The position numbers were made by a program, and so were the translations under genes. The notes under the pieces are model-generated. The model made no database searches. It was not told the origin of the DNA and worked only from the letters and a program-made list of their open reading frames with translations. DNA of 64,000 nt from Rhizophagus clarus (Eukaryota; Glomeromycota; Glomeromycetes; Glomerales; Glomeraceae): NCBI GenBank assembly GCA_015698045.1, contig BLAL01000043.1, forward strand, positions 682,001-746,000, written 5' to 3'. Below are positions 24,821-35,341 of this stretch, piece after piece. The first letter of the stretch is position 1; every line of letters starts with the position of its first letter.

Positions 24821-25114
24821 TTAACCCTCTTTCGTTGCTTTTCTTAAATACCTCTTAATATAAGTCTGAACATTCTCATTAGCATTTAAAATCTTAAGAC
24901 CAAGTTTCTTAGCCTTCTTATTTTCTTAGCGTCTAGAATTTCTTTTTTGCTATGTGTTTTAACCTCCCAATTTTTCACCAGTAAGGGTATTCTTATGCGT
25001 CCCACAAATAATACAATCACCATGAATTTGATATCATCCTTTATCAGTCATATCTTGAACTTCTGAAGATGTTTCTGTCTTCTTTTTACACTTTACACAA
25101 TATATCTCTGTCAT
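24821..25114 (-). pseudogene. Zinc-ribbon protein, DUF5679-like (broken)
   Basis: Reading down from ATG 25114, one frame gives MTEIYCVKCKKKTET, then a TGA where Arg is likely, then YQIHGDCIICGTHKNTLTG. Three more stops follow (TAA, TAG, TAA), and the C-terminal tail NANENVQTYIKRYLRKATKE ends at TAA 24823-24821. All pieces lie in one frame, so only substitutions have hit it. The paired CxxC motifs match the short zinc-ribbon proteins (DUF5679 type) known from large DNA viruses, virophages and Maverick/Polinton elements. Its ATG overlaps that of the divergently transcribed integrase, which supports a common mobile element. The family call is inference from the motif. Confidence 0.55.
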
Positions 25115-26258
25115 GACCACAAATTTGAATTCTAGAAGTAAATCTTTAATTTTAAACAATATGACCCCTTTAAAGAGGTATTACAAATTTTATAACCTAT
25201 CAGGGGTACCAGCACGTCTTCTTAAAGATCAAGAGCATTATAACATCTATCAAAGACCTCCTAAAGAAAAAAGATCTGAACGTCCAAAAGTAATCGTCTG
25301 GAAAGAAAATGCTACTCAGCAGTCTGATTTAGCAGAAATGCCTATAGATCCCAAAGGATACCATTATTTTCTCGTAGTAGTAGAAATATCTAGAAGACGA
25401 GTAGATGCTGAGCCTATTAAAAATAAGTTTACTAATAGTGTAATAAAAGCATTTATTAAAATATATGGACGTGATCGTATCCAACCTCCTACTCATAGAC
25501 TAGAAATTGATTCTGGTTCAGAGTTTACTAACTTACAAATACGTGATTTTTTCCTTAATAGCATTGGAGTTATGATGAGATTTGGCGAACCTGGACGTCA
25601 CAAACAGCAATCATTTGCAGAACGAGCAATTCAGGCTATACAAGAACCACTTCTTAAAAGGATGACAGCACAGGAACTAAAAACTGGTGAAACATCAGTA
25701 GAATGGTCTGAAGACTTCCATGATATAGTAAGATTAGTAGATGAACAGTGGCAAAAAGATCCACCTAAAATCCCAGAAGGTCCACCTAAAATCGATAAAA
25801 ATACAGAGTTACTACTAGAAGGAACACTAGTTCAAATCAAACTTCTTGAACCTATATCAGTACTTGGAAAAAAATTACATGGTAAGTTTAGAACAGAAGA
25901 CATTAAATGGGATCCAAAAGTTCATATAATTAAAAAGCTTATCCTTTCTCCTGAACAACCACCTACATATCTACTTGATGGACCACATGGCAGGTTAGGA
26001 GTATCTAGATGTGCATATACTAGAAAAGAATTGCAAGTTATTCCTATCAATGAAAAACCTCCACCTGATTTGGTCATAAAGGGACAGCCAAAAAGATATG
26101 TACCTGAGAAAATTCTCAACCACCGTACTAGAAAGGGTCAACTCCAATACTTAGTCAAATGGAAGCGCTATCCAGAAGACGAATCTACATGGGAACTAGC
26201 TGATAGATTACAAGAAGACGTCCCCAATCTAGTACACATTTATAATAATACAAAATAG
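25113..26258 (+). CDS. Maverick/Polinton-like integrase with chromodomain
   Basis: An uninterrupted 381-codon ORF. The N-terminal part (RYYKFYNLSGVPARLLKDQE, then HYNIYQRPPKEKR) resembles the HTH-like lead of Polinton integrases. The catalytic core shows a D,D(36)E triad: D72 in SDLAEM, D133 in LEIDSGSEF and E170 in FAERAIQ. A chromodomain at about 327-369 (YVPEKILNHR, YLVKWKRYPEDESTWEL) keeps the aromatic residues that in the family bind methylated histone tails and steer integration. There is no RT, protease or gag nearby, which argues against a Ty3 origin. M17 (NMTPLKRYY) is an alternative start, because the first ATG overlaps the divergent zinc-ribbon gene. It may have been kept by selection or be a young remnant. 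I could not find element ends. Confidence 0.75.
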   Translation: MTTNLNSRSKSLILNNMTPLKRYYKFYNLSGVPARLLKDQEHYNIYQRPPKEKRSERPKVIVWKENATQQSDLAEMPIDPKGYHYFLVVVEISRRRVDAEPIKNKFTNSVIKAFIKIYGRDRIQPPTHRLEIDSGSEFTNLQIRDFFLNSIGVMMRFGEPGRHKQQSFAERAIQAIQEPLLKRMTAQELKTGETSVEWSEDFHDIVRLVDEQWQKDPPKIPEGPPKIDKNTELLLEGTLVQIKLLEPISVLGKKLHGKFRTEDIKWDPKVHIIKKLILSPEQPPTYLLDGPHGRLGVSRCAYTRKELQVIPINEKPPPDLVIKGQPKRYVPEKILNHRTRKGQLQYLVKWKRYPEDESTWELADRLQEDVPNLVHIYNNTK

Positions 26259-26370
26259 GTTATATTTTTTTTTTCGAAAAATCCTAAAATTGTAATTAAA
26301 GATAAGGGTATAATAAAGTAAATCATATAATAAATATTCGAAATTAAACATATCCATTATATACTAAAAA

Positions 26371-26966
26371 ATGTATACTGACATTGCTATATTCTTAGAT
26401 ATATCCCCAAAATGGGTAGAAAATTGGCTAAATACTCCAATCAAGGAAACCAGCCACATTGTTAATACTTCATTCGAGAGAACAGATATATTTCAGATAC
26501 ATGAAATTGCTTGTAACATCATGTATTATCTTGATCAGCTTGCTAAGAAGACTATTAGAAAGCTGTAGAAGATTATGAGAATAGTAAGAAAGAATTAAAT
26601 CATGCTTATATTAAATATTCAGGTACGAATAAAGCTCTTAAAGATTCTCTATACAAAAAATTTATGGATTTAGCCGATAAAAAAGAAAAAGCCTTTGCGT
26701 ATCAAGTAGAGATAGAAAAAATTTTATTACAAGGTGGATTTGCATATAAGAAAGATGGAAGAGAAAAGAATCGTATACTTGATAATATTCGAATGCTAGC
26801 TAATGGATTAGATCCTTATGAAATCCCAACATGGTTTGGAGAACCAGAAGAACCAATTTGGCAACCAGATTACTGGGGAGATGAAGATCCAGACAATCCT
26901 GCAAACTGGCAATCAGAGTATTCAGAAGATCTAAGTGATTTTGATGAAGATCCAGATTACCCTTAA
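26371..26966 (+). pseudogene. Unknown ORF with acidic tail, one frameshift
   Basis: ATG 26371 opens a frame that stops at 26568. A one-base shift near 26560 leads straight into KAVEDYENSKKELNHAYIKY and on through 26664 to TAA 26966, giving about 198 aa in total. The N-terminus is helical (MYTDIAIFLDISPKWVENWL), the middle is charged coil (LADKKEKAFAYQVEIEKILL) and the C-terminus is acidic and Trp/Pro-rich (PIWQPDYWGDEDPDNPANWQ). No family recognised. It lies 112 bp after the integrase on the same strand, so it may be a further gene of the same element. Confidence 0.45.
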
Positions 26967-27083
26967 AATATGTTGAATGGATCTAATTTTATATTTTTTT
27001 TTATGTTCGATTTGCATCTGGAATTATGGGAATAAAATAGTCTTTATTATTGCAAGTAAGAGCAATATCCGTGCCTCCTCAAG

Positions 27084-28009
27084 ATGAGTAAGGAAGAGTT
27101 CAGGGTTTAGGTTTAGGGTTTGGGCCTTCAAAAAATCTTGCGGAATTTGCTAAGGAATGTAAGGAGAAGAAATTAAGGGCCTTTTCTTCATACAAGAGTT
27201 TGAAGAAGGTGTTGAAGAAATATGGTATCGATGGTAATGGTATAGGCACCATTCGTCAGTTTCTACTGGTAAGTTTTTAAATTCTATATAATTTCGTGAA
27301 TCGTACGTAGATATTCACTCCTCTAAATTTCTAGGCAACCTACAAACTCGAAGATGATGATGAGGAGTTGATGCAGTGTATAAAGAAAATAAAACGTAGA
27401 TTGGGAAATATGAGGACCTTATTTGCTGATAGCAATGAGGCCATGCGCTGGTAATATATTTCAACCATCCTCCATGCTTCACTTTATATTGTCAAAAGAA
27501 TAACTGAAAAAGAAGAGCTTACCATAGTTCCTCAGCTTGAAGTTGTCGGTGAAGAAAGTACTGGCTGGGTTGACTACTCAATCAAAGCCCTCGAGGAACT
27601 TATTTGTATAACGGACGGGAAATTGCATCAAGTGACTATGGGTTTCGCTCAGAATTTGGTCCAGTGTGAAAGCGCTCTACAAGTTAATAAAAAGAATAGG
27701 AAATGTAAATCAGGTGAAGCATTCGGGAAAGATTTCAGCTATATCTACGGCATCATTACAATAGCCTCAGATTGGTATTTTATTCTTTTCGCCTCGGATG
27801 GGATATCAAGTACGAGCAAGGACCCTATCAATATCCGATTTACTGAATCAGCCTTGAAGGAAGGATCAGAGGAAGAAAAAGACTTATGTAAAAATATGAA
27901 ACGGGTTATGGAGGTAGTCGTTGGGTTATTGAAAGATAGGTTTGAGTGTGTGGGTGAAGAACTGGATAGGAAGAAGGCTAGGATAGAGGTATATTATTCA
28001 AAAAAATAA
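27084..28009 (+). pseudogene. PD-(D/E)XK-like family protein (broken)
   Basis: The likely start, MSKEEF at 27084, is frameshifted near 27100 into GLGLGFGPSKNLAEFAKECK. Exon 1 ends at 27268. A 66-nt GT-AG intron (27269-27334) follows, and then ATYKLEDDDEELMQCIKKIK. A TAA at about 27452 interrupts EAMRW-YISTILHASLYIVK. From there the frame is open to TAA 28009. The segment VVGEESTGWVDYSIKALEEL, followed by ICITDGKLHQ, has the D...(D/E)xK spacing of restriction-endonuclease-fold domains. I recall similar proteins as a multicopy Rhizophagus family. The intron reading is not needed to explain the TAA, because coding text resumes immediately. A Crinkler gene with a similar fold lies 2.3 kb away. 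Confidence 0.6.
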
Positions 28010-28365
28010 TCATGTATAATAGCATAGTCTTCATGTAACATGGGCAAAGTCCCGAGCATTTGTATTTATTTTTCGCATGTATTAATAAAAAATTTTTCTT
28101 GGCAAAATTTGGATGACCCAAGGTCATTGAAATCACGTGAATTTTTTTCCTTGTATCCATGCAAATATCATTACATATATTGAACAATTCCCTTCGTGTA
28201 TAAAACAAATGCGGGCAAAACTTTATTTGATAAGCACATGTAAACTGACTTTGGTTAATACATCAGAGACAAAAAATAGCCCTCTTTGAGGCCTCTATTT
28301 ATTTTTTCGCATTTTAATTTCTCTGACCCGCGGTTCAGTGAAGTTATTTGACTGTGGCGCAGTAA

Positions 28366-29990
28366 TTATTCAAATTCCATTTCAATAGCATCGATGTCAT
28401 CCCAACTTAGCTTGTAGATTTGCGAAGCTGAAAATGACTTTATCAATTGTATTTTATCATACCTGATATCACTAAATAAATCATAAACCTTTCTTCCCCT
28501 CTCTATTCTTTTCTCAATGGCATTTTTTGAGAGATCACCTGGAAGCTGTTTTGTAACTTCCTTGACTAGCATTCTCTGAGCTATAATTGCCCTTGAATCC
28601 GTTAAAAATTTTTTCAAGTTCCTCCCCAAACAGATAATATCTCGTAATAACTACTCGATTTGTATCTCTATTTTTGTCTTCAGCCGTGATAATTGCGTTA
28701 TACAATTCAGTAAAATTCCCCAGGTTGACGATTAAAGTTGTGTATCAGTGCTCACAGAACTTGATGTTTTTAGCTCTTTGATAAGCCTCTTAATAGTAGG
28801 TGATTCCCCGTCATTAGTTGAGGTCTTCTGTTTTTTAGTGAGGATTGTCTGGTAAATTCAGATAAATCACTAGTGCATTTATGGGCAGTACTCGAAGCCT
28901 GTTCTACTCCGCTAGACAGGTGGAACACTTTTTGTGTGGATTGTCAATACAATCATAATGAACAGCATGTTTACAGGATAAAAAGACAGATCTTTTGGGA
29001 CATCCACAGTGATCTCTTTGGCGCATTTAGTGCATGATGCATGTCTTTCAGTTTCTTGAATTAATGTACTCTCAACACCCTCCATTGATCTTCTGGTATA
29101 GCTGGAGAATTCAGAACAAACTTTTCACTAATCACATTAGAAATGGCTGAAATTCCGCTTGATTGGATGATTGTGAACCTCTTCTAATATAACTTGGGTC
29201 CACAATAATATCGACATTTTTCCCACAATCAGAGAATGGACAGGTGCTGGGTTTGTTATGTAGAAGTTGCTTTTCAATACACGACCCGTGAAAAATATGT
29301 TCGCAAGAGAGGATGGTGAATGCCTTTATGGGTAATGTCAAAATATTGATCGTACATTCGGAACATGATCCTAGTTCTGGAATTTCTCTATCCCCAACCA
29401 TATACTTCAGGATGCTATATGCAAAGTTTCTATGGTTGGTAAGAGATGGTGGGGTCTCTTTAGGGCTTGATAAGATTAATTTTTGGGTGATTCTGTGCCT
29501 GACATATTGGTTTAACTTATCAGACTTATAGCCAACTGCTCTGCTTTATATAACACTAGTAAATCTTGCAGATCCACAGATCCTCATTAGCAATTACGCG
29601 GTAATTCTGGCATTTCGTCATTCTGTTAATCCCCCTGCAAATCGACAAAAATGACTTCATAATTAGCATAGATGTCCCCAATCCTTCCATACATATGAAA
29701 GTTGCTGTATCCATACCCGATTATTGTTTGTTAGTATGATAGTAGTGTGCCTAAAGACATGATGCAAAAAAATGAATGCAAATCAAGTCGAAAAAAATCA
29801 TGCGAATATATATGCGATTGGCACATCACACAGCCCTTATTCTTCGGCAAGAATTTCTCTGATATTGTACTGCACATTTCATGCAGGTGATCGATTCCAA
29901 ATAGTCCGTCCACATGACGCCTACGATGATAATATTCATGCTTATGCAAAAATTTTTATAAACTGGGCATGGGATTTTTTCCATCTTTCA
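28366..29990 (-). pseudogene. RING-type zinc-finger family gene (decayed)
   Basis: Coding text of one gene can be followed on the minus strand through several frames. It runs from FLHKHEYYHRRRHVDGLFGI (about 29948), through SVDLQDLLVLYKAEQLAIS (about 29570) and LNQYVRHRITQKLILSSP (about 29505), to a clear RING-like finger at 29360-29215 (CSECTINI, SCEHIFHGSC, CPFSDC). A second Cys/His cluster follows near 29060-28900 (CTKCAKEIT, SCKHAVHYDC, KKCSTC). The open C-terminal end at 28629-28366 reads KFLTDSRAIIAQRMLVKEVT and then DLSKNAIEKRIERGRKVYDL. Frameshifts occur near 29112 and 28975, and stops near 28910, 28860 and 28820. Ubiquitin ligase activity would be the family expectation for the RING, but this copy cannot make the whole protein. 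Confidence 0.6.
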
Positions 29991-30299
29991 TAAGATCATC
30001 AATCTCTAGAATATCATGACGCAATAGCTCTTTACTAGTCAACCTATCATGATCTGTTAGTCTATGAAATCACGACAGAAAATATTTTCGATTCTATCTT
30101 TGAGACCTTAGGTCGAAAAAAAAGCCATATATCATTTATATTTTTCATATCTACTAGTGACAGCAAATACATCACACATGAACTTAAAGAATAAAGCCCA
30201 ATACGGGTGGAATTATAAATTGCTTTATTGAAAATTTTACTAATAAAAAATAGCTAACTAGATGCAGTTAAAAATTTGACTAATATTATTCTTGTACAA

Positions 30300-31976
30300 T
30301 CATAAGTACATACTCATGTAATTTTTATCTAATTGAAAGCCGGGTGTCTCATCCAAAAGTTTTAATGCTCGTCTCATTTTCCAATCCTTTATCTCGCTTT
30401 CTGTCATCTTGTCAAACATATCTTTCATGTTCGCGACATCATCTTCAAATTCGAATTGGACCTTAGGCCTATTAAAAAATAGGTCCAGACTCTCCATCTC
30501 ATTTTCTGATGCTCCTTCTTGTAAATTTCCCAAATGATGAAAGTGGTTGATTCTTGTTCCAATAGGAAAATTAGGGTCAATGGTTGTAGTAGTTGCGGTA
30601 GAAGTGGAATCTTCGTTAACTGCTTTCTCAATAATGTCAAGAGCATTACTTGAATTGATGGCTCGAAACATCATAACTGCTCTATCATTTGAAAGCCAAT
30701 AGAATATCCAAGTATCATTTAAATCAGTGAGAACTGCGAAAACAGCATAATTTGAAAGAATATTTGTCGCGATAAGCTCTGAAATGGCTTGACTAGTATC
30801 TTGATCTTGGACCATTTTCTTCAATTCGAATACAGCCCGAATTCCACTACGATAATCTAGAACATTGTAATAGCTTTCATCCATGATCAACACATCTGCC
30901 GTCCCACTTATGCTGTATGGAAACGAGATATCGTTAATATTCAAAAGGTCTCTCTTGAACTTTGGATCGTACCAGACAAGTGTTGAAGGAATAGTGATAT
31001 TATCACGTAAATAACTCATATATCTTCGTTTAATCACATTACCATTAATATCTTTTGGATCCTCCGCTTGTTGATTTTCGACTCATTCATCCCACCTGAA
31101 TGGTCCATCAAAATTCTTATCCGTTGGATCCACTGTGATAACACTTGTAGCTCGACGAATACCCAAGTGTTTAAGTAACTCATCCAATAGCGTTTGGTTC
31201 ATAGTTGAGAGAGAGGCTTTTGGTTTTTTCGTTTGCCTGAAATAAAAAAAAAAAATGAGATGAAAAAGCTTAGAATGAAATACTCAGCAAAAGGCATTTA
31301 CCTTTCAAGAATATTAGCGAATTGTTGAGTTGTTTCATTAAACGTGTCAATCGACCACTTGTATGATGATTCTCCTTCTGTAATTTTTGAAGGTGCCTCT
31401 GAGTAAACATAAGAAACACGAAGTTAATAAATTACATAAATGTCGCCATAACTATTTTGATCACTTTTTTTACACCTCCATTCATCAACTTTTTCATTAT
31501 TCGTCTATTTTTATCTCAACAGGTTAACGCTCAAAAAGATAATAGATTCACTTACTAGAAGGAGCAGGAGAGGTAGGCAACTCAACAATTATATGAATAT
31601 TATTTCCGTTGGGTTGTGTGGTAAAAATATCTCCAACTTTGTTGGGAGGAAGAAACTCCCGTCCTTGCAACACATTCGCAATGTTTACGCTAGAGTCACC
31701 AAGATTTGGCGAGTCGAAGGGTATATCAACTATCCATAGTTTAAGTTGCCAATGTGCAAAATTATCTAAATAGGGCTCGTTCTCTTTCTTGATTAACTTC
31801 CTAAGGCCATTAATATTCTCATGATTTCCTACCGTAACTGAGAAAAAAGAACTTGGGGGTTTATCATGGACCAAACAGAAAAGTGTGGTCTCAGTTATAG
31901 TAACAGTGGACGAACTAGTGGCAGTAGGCGAACTAGTTGCAGAAGTATTTGGCGGTCTTCCTCTTTTCTTAGTCAT
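30300..31976 (-). pseudogene. Crinkler-type effector with nuclease-like domain, one TGA
   Basis: Spliced by me as 31976-31556, 31398-31302 and 31236-30300 (introns of 157 and 65 nt, both GT-AG, phases consistent), giving 484 codons. TGA at 31085-31083 interrupts RWDE-VENQ. The N-terminal region (about 32-138: TLFCLVHDKPPSSFFSV, LKLWIVDIPF, FTTQPNGNNIHIIVELP) matches the ubiquitin-like Crinkler header that precedes variable effector domains in oomycetes and in Rhizophagus. The C-terminal part has ISGTADVLI, AVFELKK and a downstream QAISELIATN helix, a good match to the D...ExK...Q pattern of PD-(D/E)XK nuclease folds found in many Crinklers. There is no classical signal peptide, and the basic leader MTKKRGRPPN could be nuclear-targeting. 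The TGA is a single change (CGA to TGA), so other strains may have an intact copy. Confidence 0.8.
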
Positions 31977-32187
31977 ACTTTAATATGGAAATACAGGTAA
32001 TATCGATCCAGAGAAAGGAATGTTTATAGGCTAATCATACGTAAAAAATGCTCTAGAACTTTCAGGAAAAGCACCTCCGTTTTGTGGGCGTGGTTTTTGG
32101 TAGGGTGTGATGATTTATGCAGGACCCTAGATAATTATAATAGAGGTCACATCCGCAGTACTAATTAAAAATCCAATGAAATATACA

Positions 32188-32361
32188 TACCGTATTTTTC
32201 CAATATTAGTCACCCCCGAAATTAAGCACCACCCCAAACTTTTAAAAAAAAATCATATATGAAATACTAATAAAAAATCTTCCAAAATTAAACACCCCTC
32301 CCAAACTTTTCGCTCAAAATCCTTGCAAAAAAGGGGTGCTTAAGTTTGGAAAAATATGGTA
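32188..32361. mobile_element. Small MITE, 174 bp
   Basis: TACCGTATTTTTCCAA at the left end and TTGGAAAAATATGGTA at the right end are inverted copies with one mismatch. Further inside, AAGCACC.CCCAAAC faces GGGGTGCTTAAGTTTGG. The leading TA may be the duplicated target, as in Tc1/mariner elements. It has no ORF. Confidence 0.7.
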
Positions 32362-32789
32362 AATTTTGTCATTTTTATCATATGACCTTCTATTGTACTA
32401 TAAATATCCACTTTTATCATATAACCTCATAGTAAATTTTAACAAAAAAAAAATTTTGCATTAAAAATATGGATTAACCAGATTATATTATTTTTAAACT
32501 GAAACTAGCAAAAATTTAGATTAATTTTATAATTTATAATTTTATAACTACTATAATCTTTGCAGAATATGTATTACTTATATTATTTTCAAAATTATTT
32601 TAATAAAAGACCAAATAATTTTTTTAAAAAAAATTATATTTATGATTACTACATAAAGTAATCCTTTGTTAATAATTAATTCTTTTTACATCACATTACT
32701 TCTTTTATTGTTAGAATTCTTAAATAAAAGAATAAAAGCTATAATGACTTACCTTTTAATAAAGATTATATCTCTTCACAAGCATTTTA

Positions 32790-33260
32790 TAAAAATAAAA
32801 ATAAAAGAGTGTTAGTTACATTCTTAAACTAAATTGTTAAGAAAAACATCTCTTTTTTCAAATTTAAGCCAGAAAATTTGAATCCAATCCTACAAAATAG
32901 ACAAAAAAAATGTTAGTAATATTCTTAAACAAAATTATTAAAGAACTTTATCACCCATTAAAGAAATTACCCCTTTAAATTTTACTTATTATTCTCTTTT
33001 TAAATTTATTTCTAAGTCAAAAAATCCAAATTCATTCTTATAAAAAAAAAAACAAAAAGAAATATTAGTAACATTCTTAAACCAAATTATTAAAGAATAT
33101 CCCTTTCTTTATCATTTATTAAAAAAATTATCTCTCTTCAAATTTATCTACTAAAAAAAATTATTTCTCTTTTCAAATTTATTTCAAGTCAAAAGATCCC
33201 AATTTATTTTTACAAAAATAAATAAAACAAAAAGAATATCAATAATGTTTTTAAAGTAAA
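32790..33260. repeat. Tandem repeats of ~120-150 bp
   Basis: The phrase GTTAGTAACATTCTTAAAC.AAATTATTAAAGAA recurs near 32812, 32911, 33066 and, weakly, 33240. In between, TCTCTTTTCAAATTTATTT.AAGTCAAAA.ATCC recurs near 32850, 32990 and 33165. The units have drifted in length and sequence. No coding potential. Confidence 0.65.
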
Positions 33261-34795
33261 AAAAATAATAAGTCTAGTGCTAGTTCATTTCTATAGTTCA
33301 AGAAAATAAAAACCAAAACTTACCTACCTAAAATAATTTGCAAATTTGCAATTAATACATAACTTTGTATTCTATAATACTAATATTTTAACATATTTTG
33401 GTAATTTAAATCTGATACCAAAACTAAATTTCAATCTAAACAAATTTTAGCATATGCTGTATATTATTTTGTAATATCATAATAAAAAGTTACAAATTAT
33501 AAATACTAAATATATAGAGAAGAAAATTACTGGAATTATTTCTAAAATTAAAAGCAATTGGCTATTTCTTGCTTAAACAATTTAATACGTAAAAAAAAGA
33601 AAAATATCTTAAATTAGCATTAAATTTTAATCTAAAAAAATCAATGTACAATATCCATATTAATTTACGGTACTATAGTATAGTATTATAGCATTATAGT
33701 TAAAATATATGCTTTATAATAAAGCATTATGTATGATCTTAAATATTTATCCAAAATTATATACTTTTTTTACTGTTATGATGGTAAAAGCGCTAGGGGT
33801 CAGAAGAGTTGAAAGTAAAACTAACAAAAATAAAATAAACATAAAACAAACACAACTAAGAAAGAGGTTTCCACCACTTTATTTTAATGCTATAAAAATA
33901 AAAAAAAAGATGTAACAATTATTAATAAACATAAAAATATATAGAAATGTGTAAATTGCAGTATATGAAACAATTTAATAGGATCATTTAAACATAATTT
34001 TATTATTTATTAAAGGAACCAGTTCTAAGAACTTTATAATATAAACTTTCTCTCTTATTTATACTTCCTTTTCTATGATTGTTGATTATTTTGATTATGA
34101 TAAATTATGACTCATAATTACTTATATCAATTATTATTTCCTACTGCGCTTGCTTTACTGTGCCTCCTAACATTATATCACTATTTAGTTATACTATTAT
34201 TACATATTATTCTATTTCTATCCAATTTCTCATTCTACACTATAACCTAATTTAATAATACTCTATTTTTACATGTAATTTGTACTCAAAGTACCCATTT
34301 TTTCATATGACCTTCCTGTTAAAAATGCAAAAAATATATATTTTTTGCATATAACCTTTATTATAATTAACTGGGGTTCTATTTATATAGTGACAAATAA
34401 AAATAAAACTACTAAATAAAACTAAGTCACTGAAATAAATATAAACTACGCATTTCTGTATAAATCACATGATTAGATGACAAATATTTATTACACTTAT
34501 TAGTAAACATAATCACGTTCACAAAACAGACATGTTGAGAAAAAATGTATGACAAAAGCACTTATATATAATAAATTTAAATTTTGATAAAAAATTTTTT
34601 ATTGGTTTACTTTCACAGGTCAAAATTAATAAATTAGGCATATGCCCTATTGATAACTATTAGTCTAACAGGTTAGCTAAAATTAAGATTGCCAAAATTA
34701 GGTAGTTTAGGCTAAGGCTGAAACTTTTTTGTAGCCGAAAGTTTAGGCAATTAAAAGTAAATTTGCCAAAATTATAATGCCGAAATTATTACCAA
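33261..34795. other. AT-rich intergenic DNA, no gene
   Basis: No domain-bearing frame is seen. The 33709-33915 ORF is Lys/Asn/Ile-rich and unsupported. TCATATGACCTT is near 34305 and TCATATGACCTT also near 32378, so there are dispersed echoes. At 34675-34795, just before the 5' LTR, GCCAAAATTATAATGCCGAAATT resembles text just after the 3' LTR. Confidence 0.45.
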
Positions 34796-35240
34796 TGTTG
34801 GCGTAGTAATCACGTGATATTGTGGCAAAGTATATAAAGCCGCCTAAGCCAAAGCCATCATAGCCTGTTATTTTTGATATTTCCAATTTATTTGATATAT
34901 CAGTTTTATTTGATTTATCTGATTTATTTGATTTAATTGATTTATTTTATTTATTTGATTTATTAGTTTTATTTGATATATTAGATTTATTTGTTATATT
35001 TTTAAATATATTTTATTTTGTATAAATATCCTGAAATTTCTTTTTAGTTGAAAAACATTAGAGAGTGTAATAACAAAGTTATAATAACAAGTTCACATAA
35101 TTAATAAATAAACTCTTTTACCTTATAAACGAACTGTCCCTTTGTGAATAGTGTGTCTTGTTGATTGGACTTGAGACATATCTATTGCATTCCTGTCTCC
35201 AAGTCATAGTTACCTGATCGATGAACTGACCAGAGTAACA
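34796..35240 (+). repeat. 5' LTR
   Basis: Starts TGTTGGCGTAGTAATCACGTG and ends GACCAGAGTAACA. It matches 51669-52113 over its full length with about nine substitutions and no net length change. The middle is a T-rich tract of TTATTTGAT units (34900-34990). Confidence 0.92.
34809..34838 (+). promoter_or_regulatory. LTR promoter elements: ATCACGTGAT and TATATAAAG
   Basis: The 10-bp palindrome ATCACGTGAT (34809-34818) is followed 12 bp later by a TATA box (34831-34839). Both are conserved in the 3' LTR with one change each (ATCACGTGAC, TATATAGAG). This is the expected place for the retrotransposon promoter. Confidence 0.6.
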
Positions 35241-35242
35241 AT

Positions 35243-35260
35243 TGGTGATTCCTGCCAGGT
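35243..35260 (+). other. Probable primer-binding site
   Basis: TGGTGATTCCTGCCAGG begins two bases after the 5' LTR. A TGG start fits pairing with the CCA end of a tRNA. The tRNA could not be named by eye. Confidence 0.5.
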
Positions 35261-35341
35261 ATAGCGACGAACTGTCTATACTGGATCTCTCAGACGTACT
35301 TGAGAAGAAAAACAATTGCAGACGTACTTGCACCCAATTGA

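Noticed and set aside
27103..27130. Telomere-like TTTAGG text
   Set aside because: Only about three degenerate units inside coding text of a pseudogene; too short for an interstitial telomere.
31040..31110. A short intron removing the TGA of the Crinkler gene
   Set aside because: The only GT-AG options near the stop would be under 40 nt and would remove well-formed coding text.
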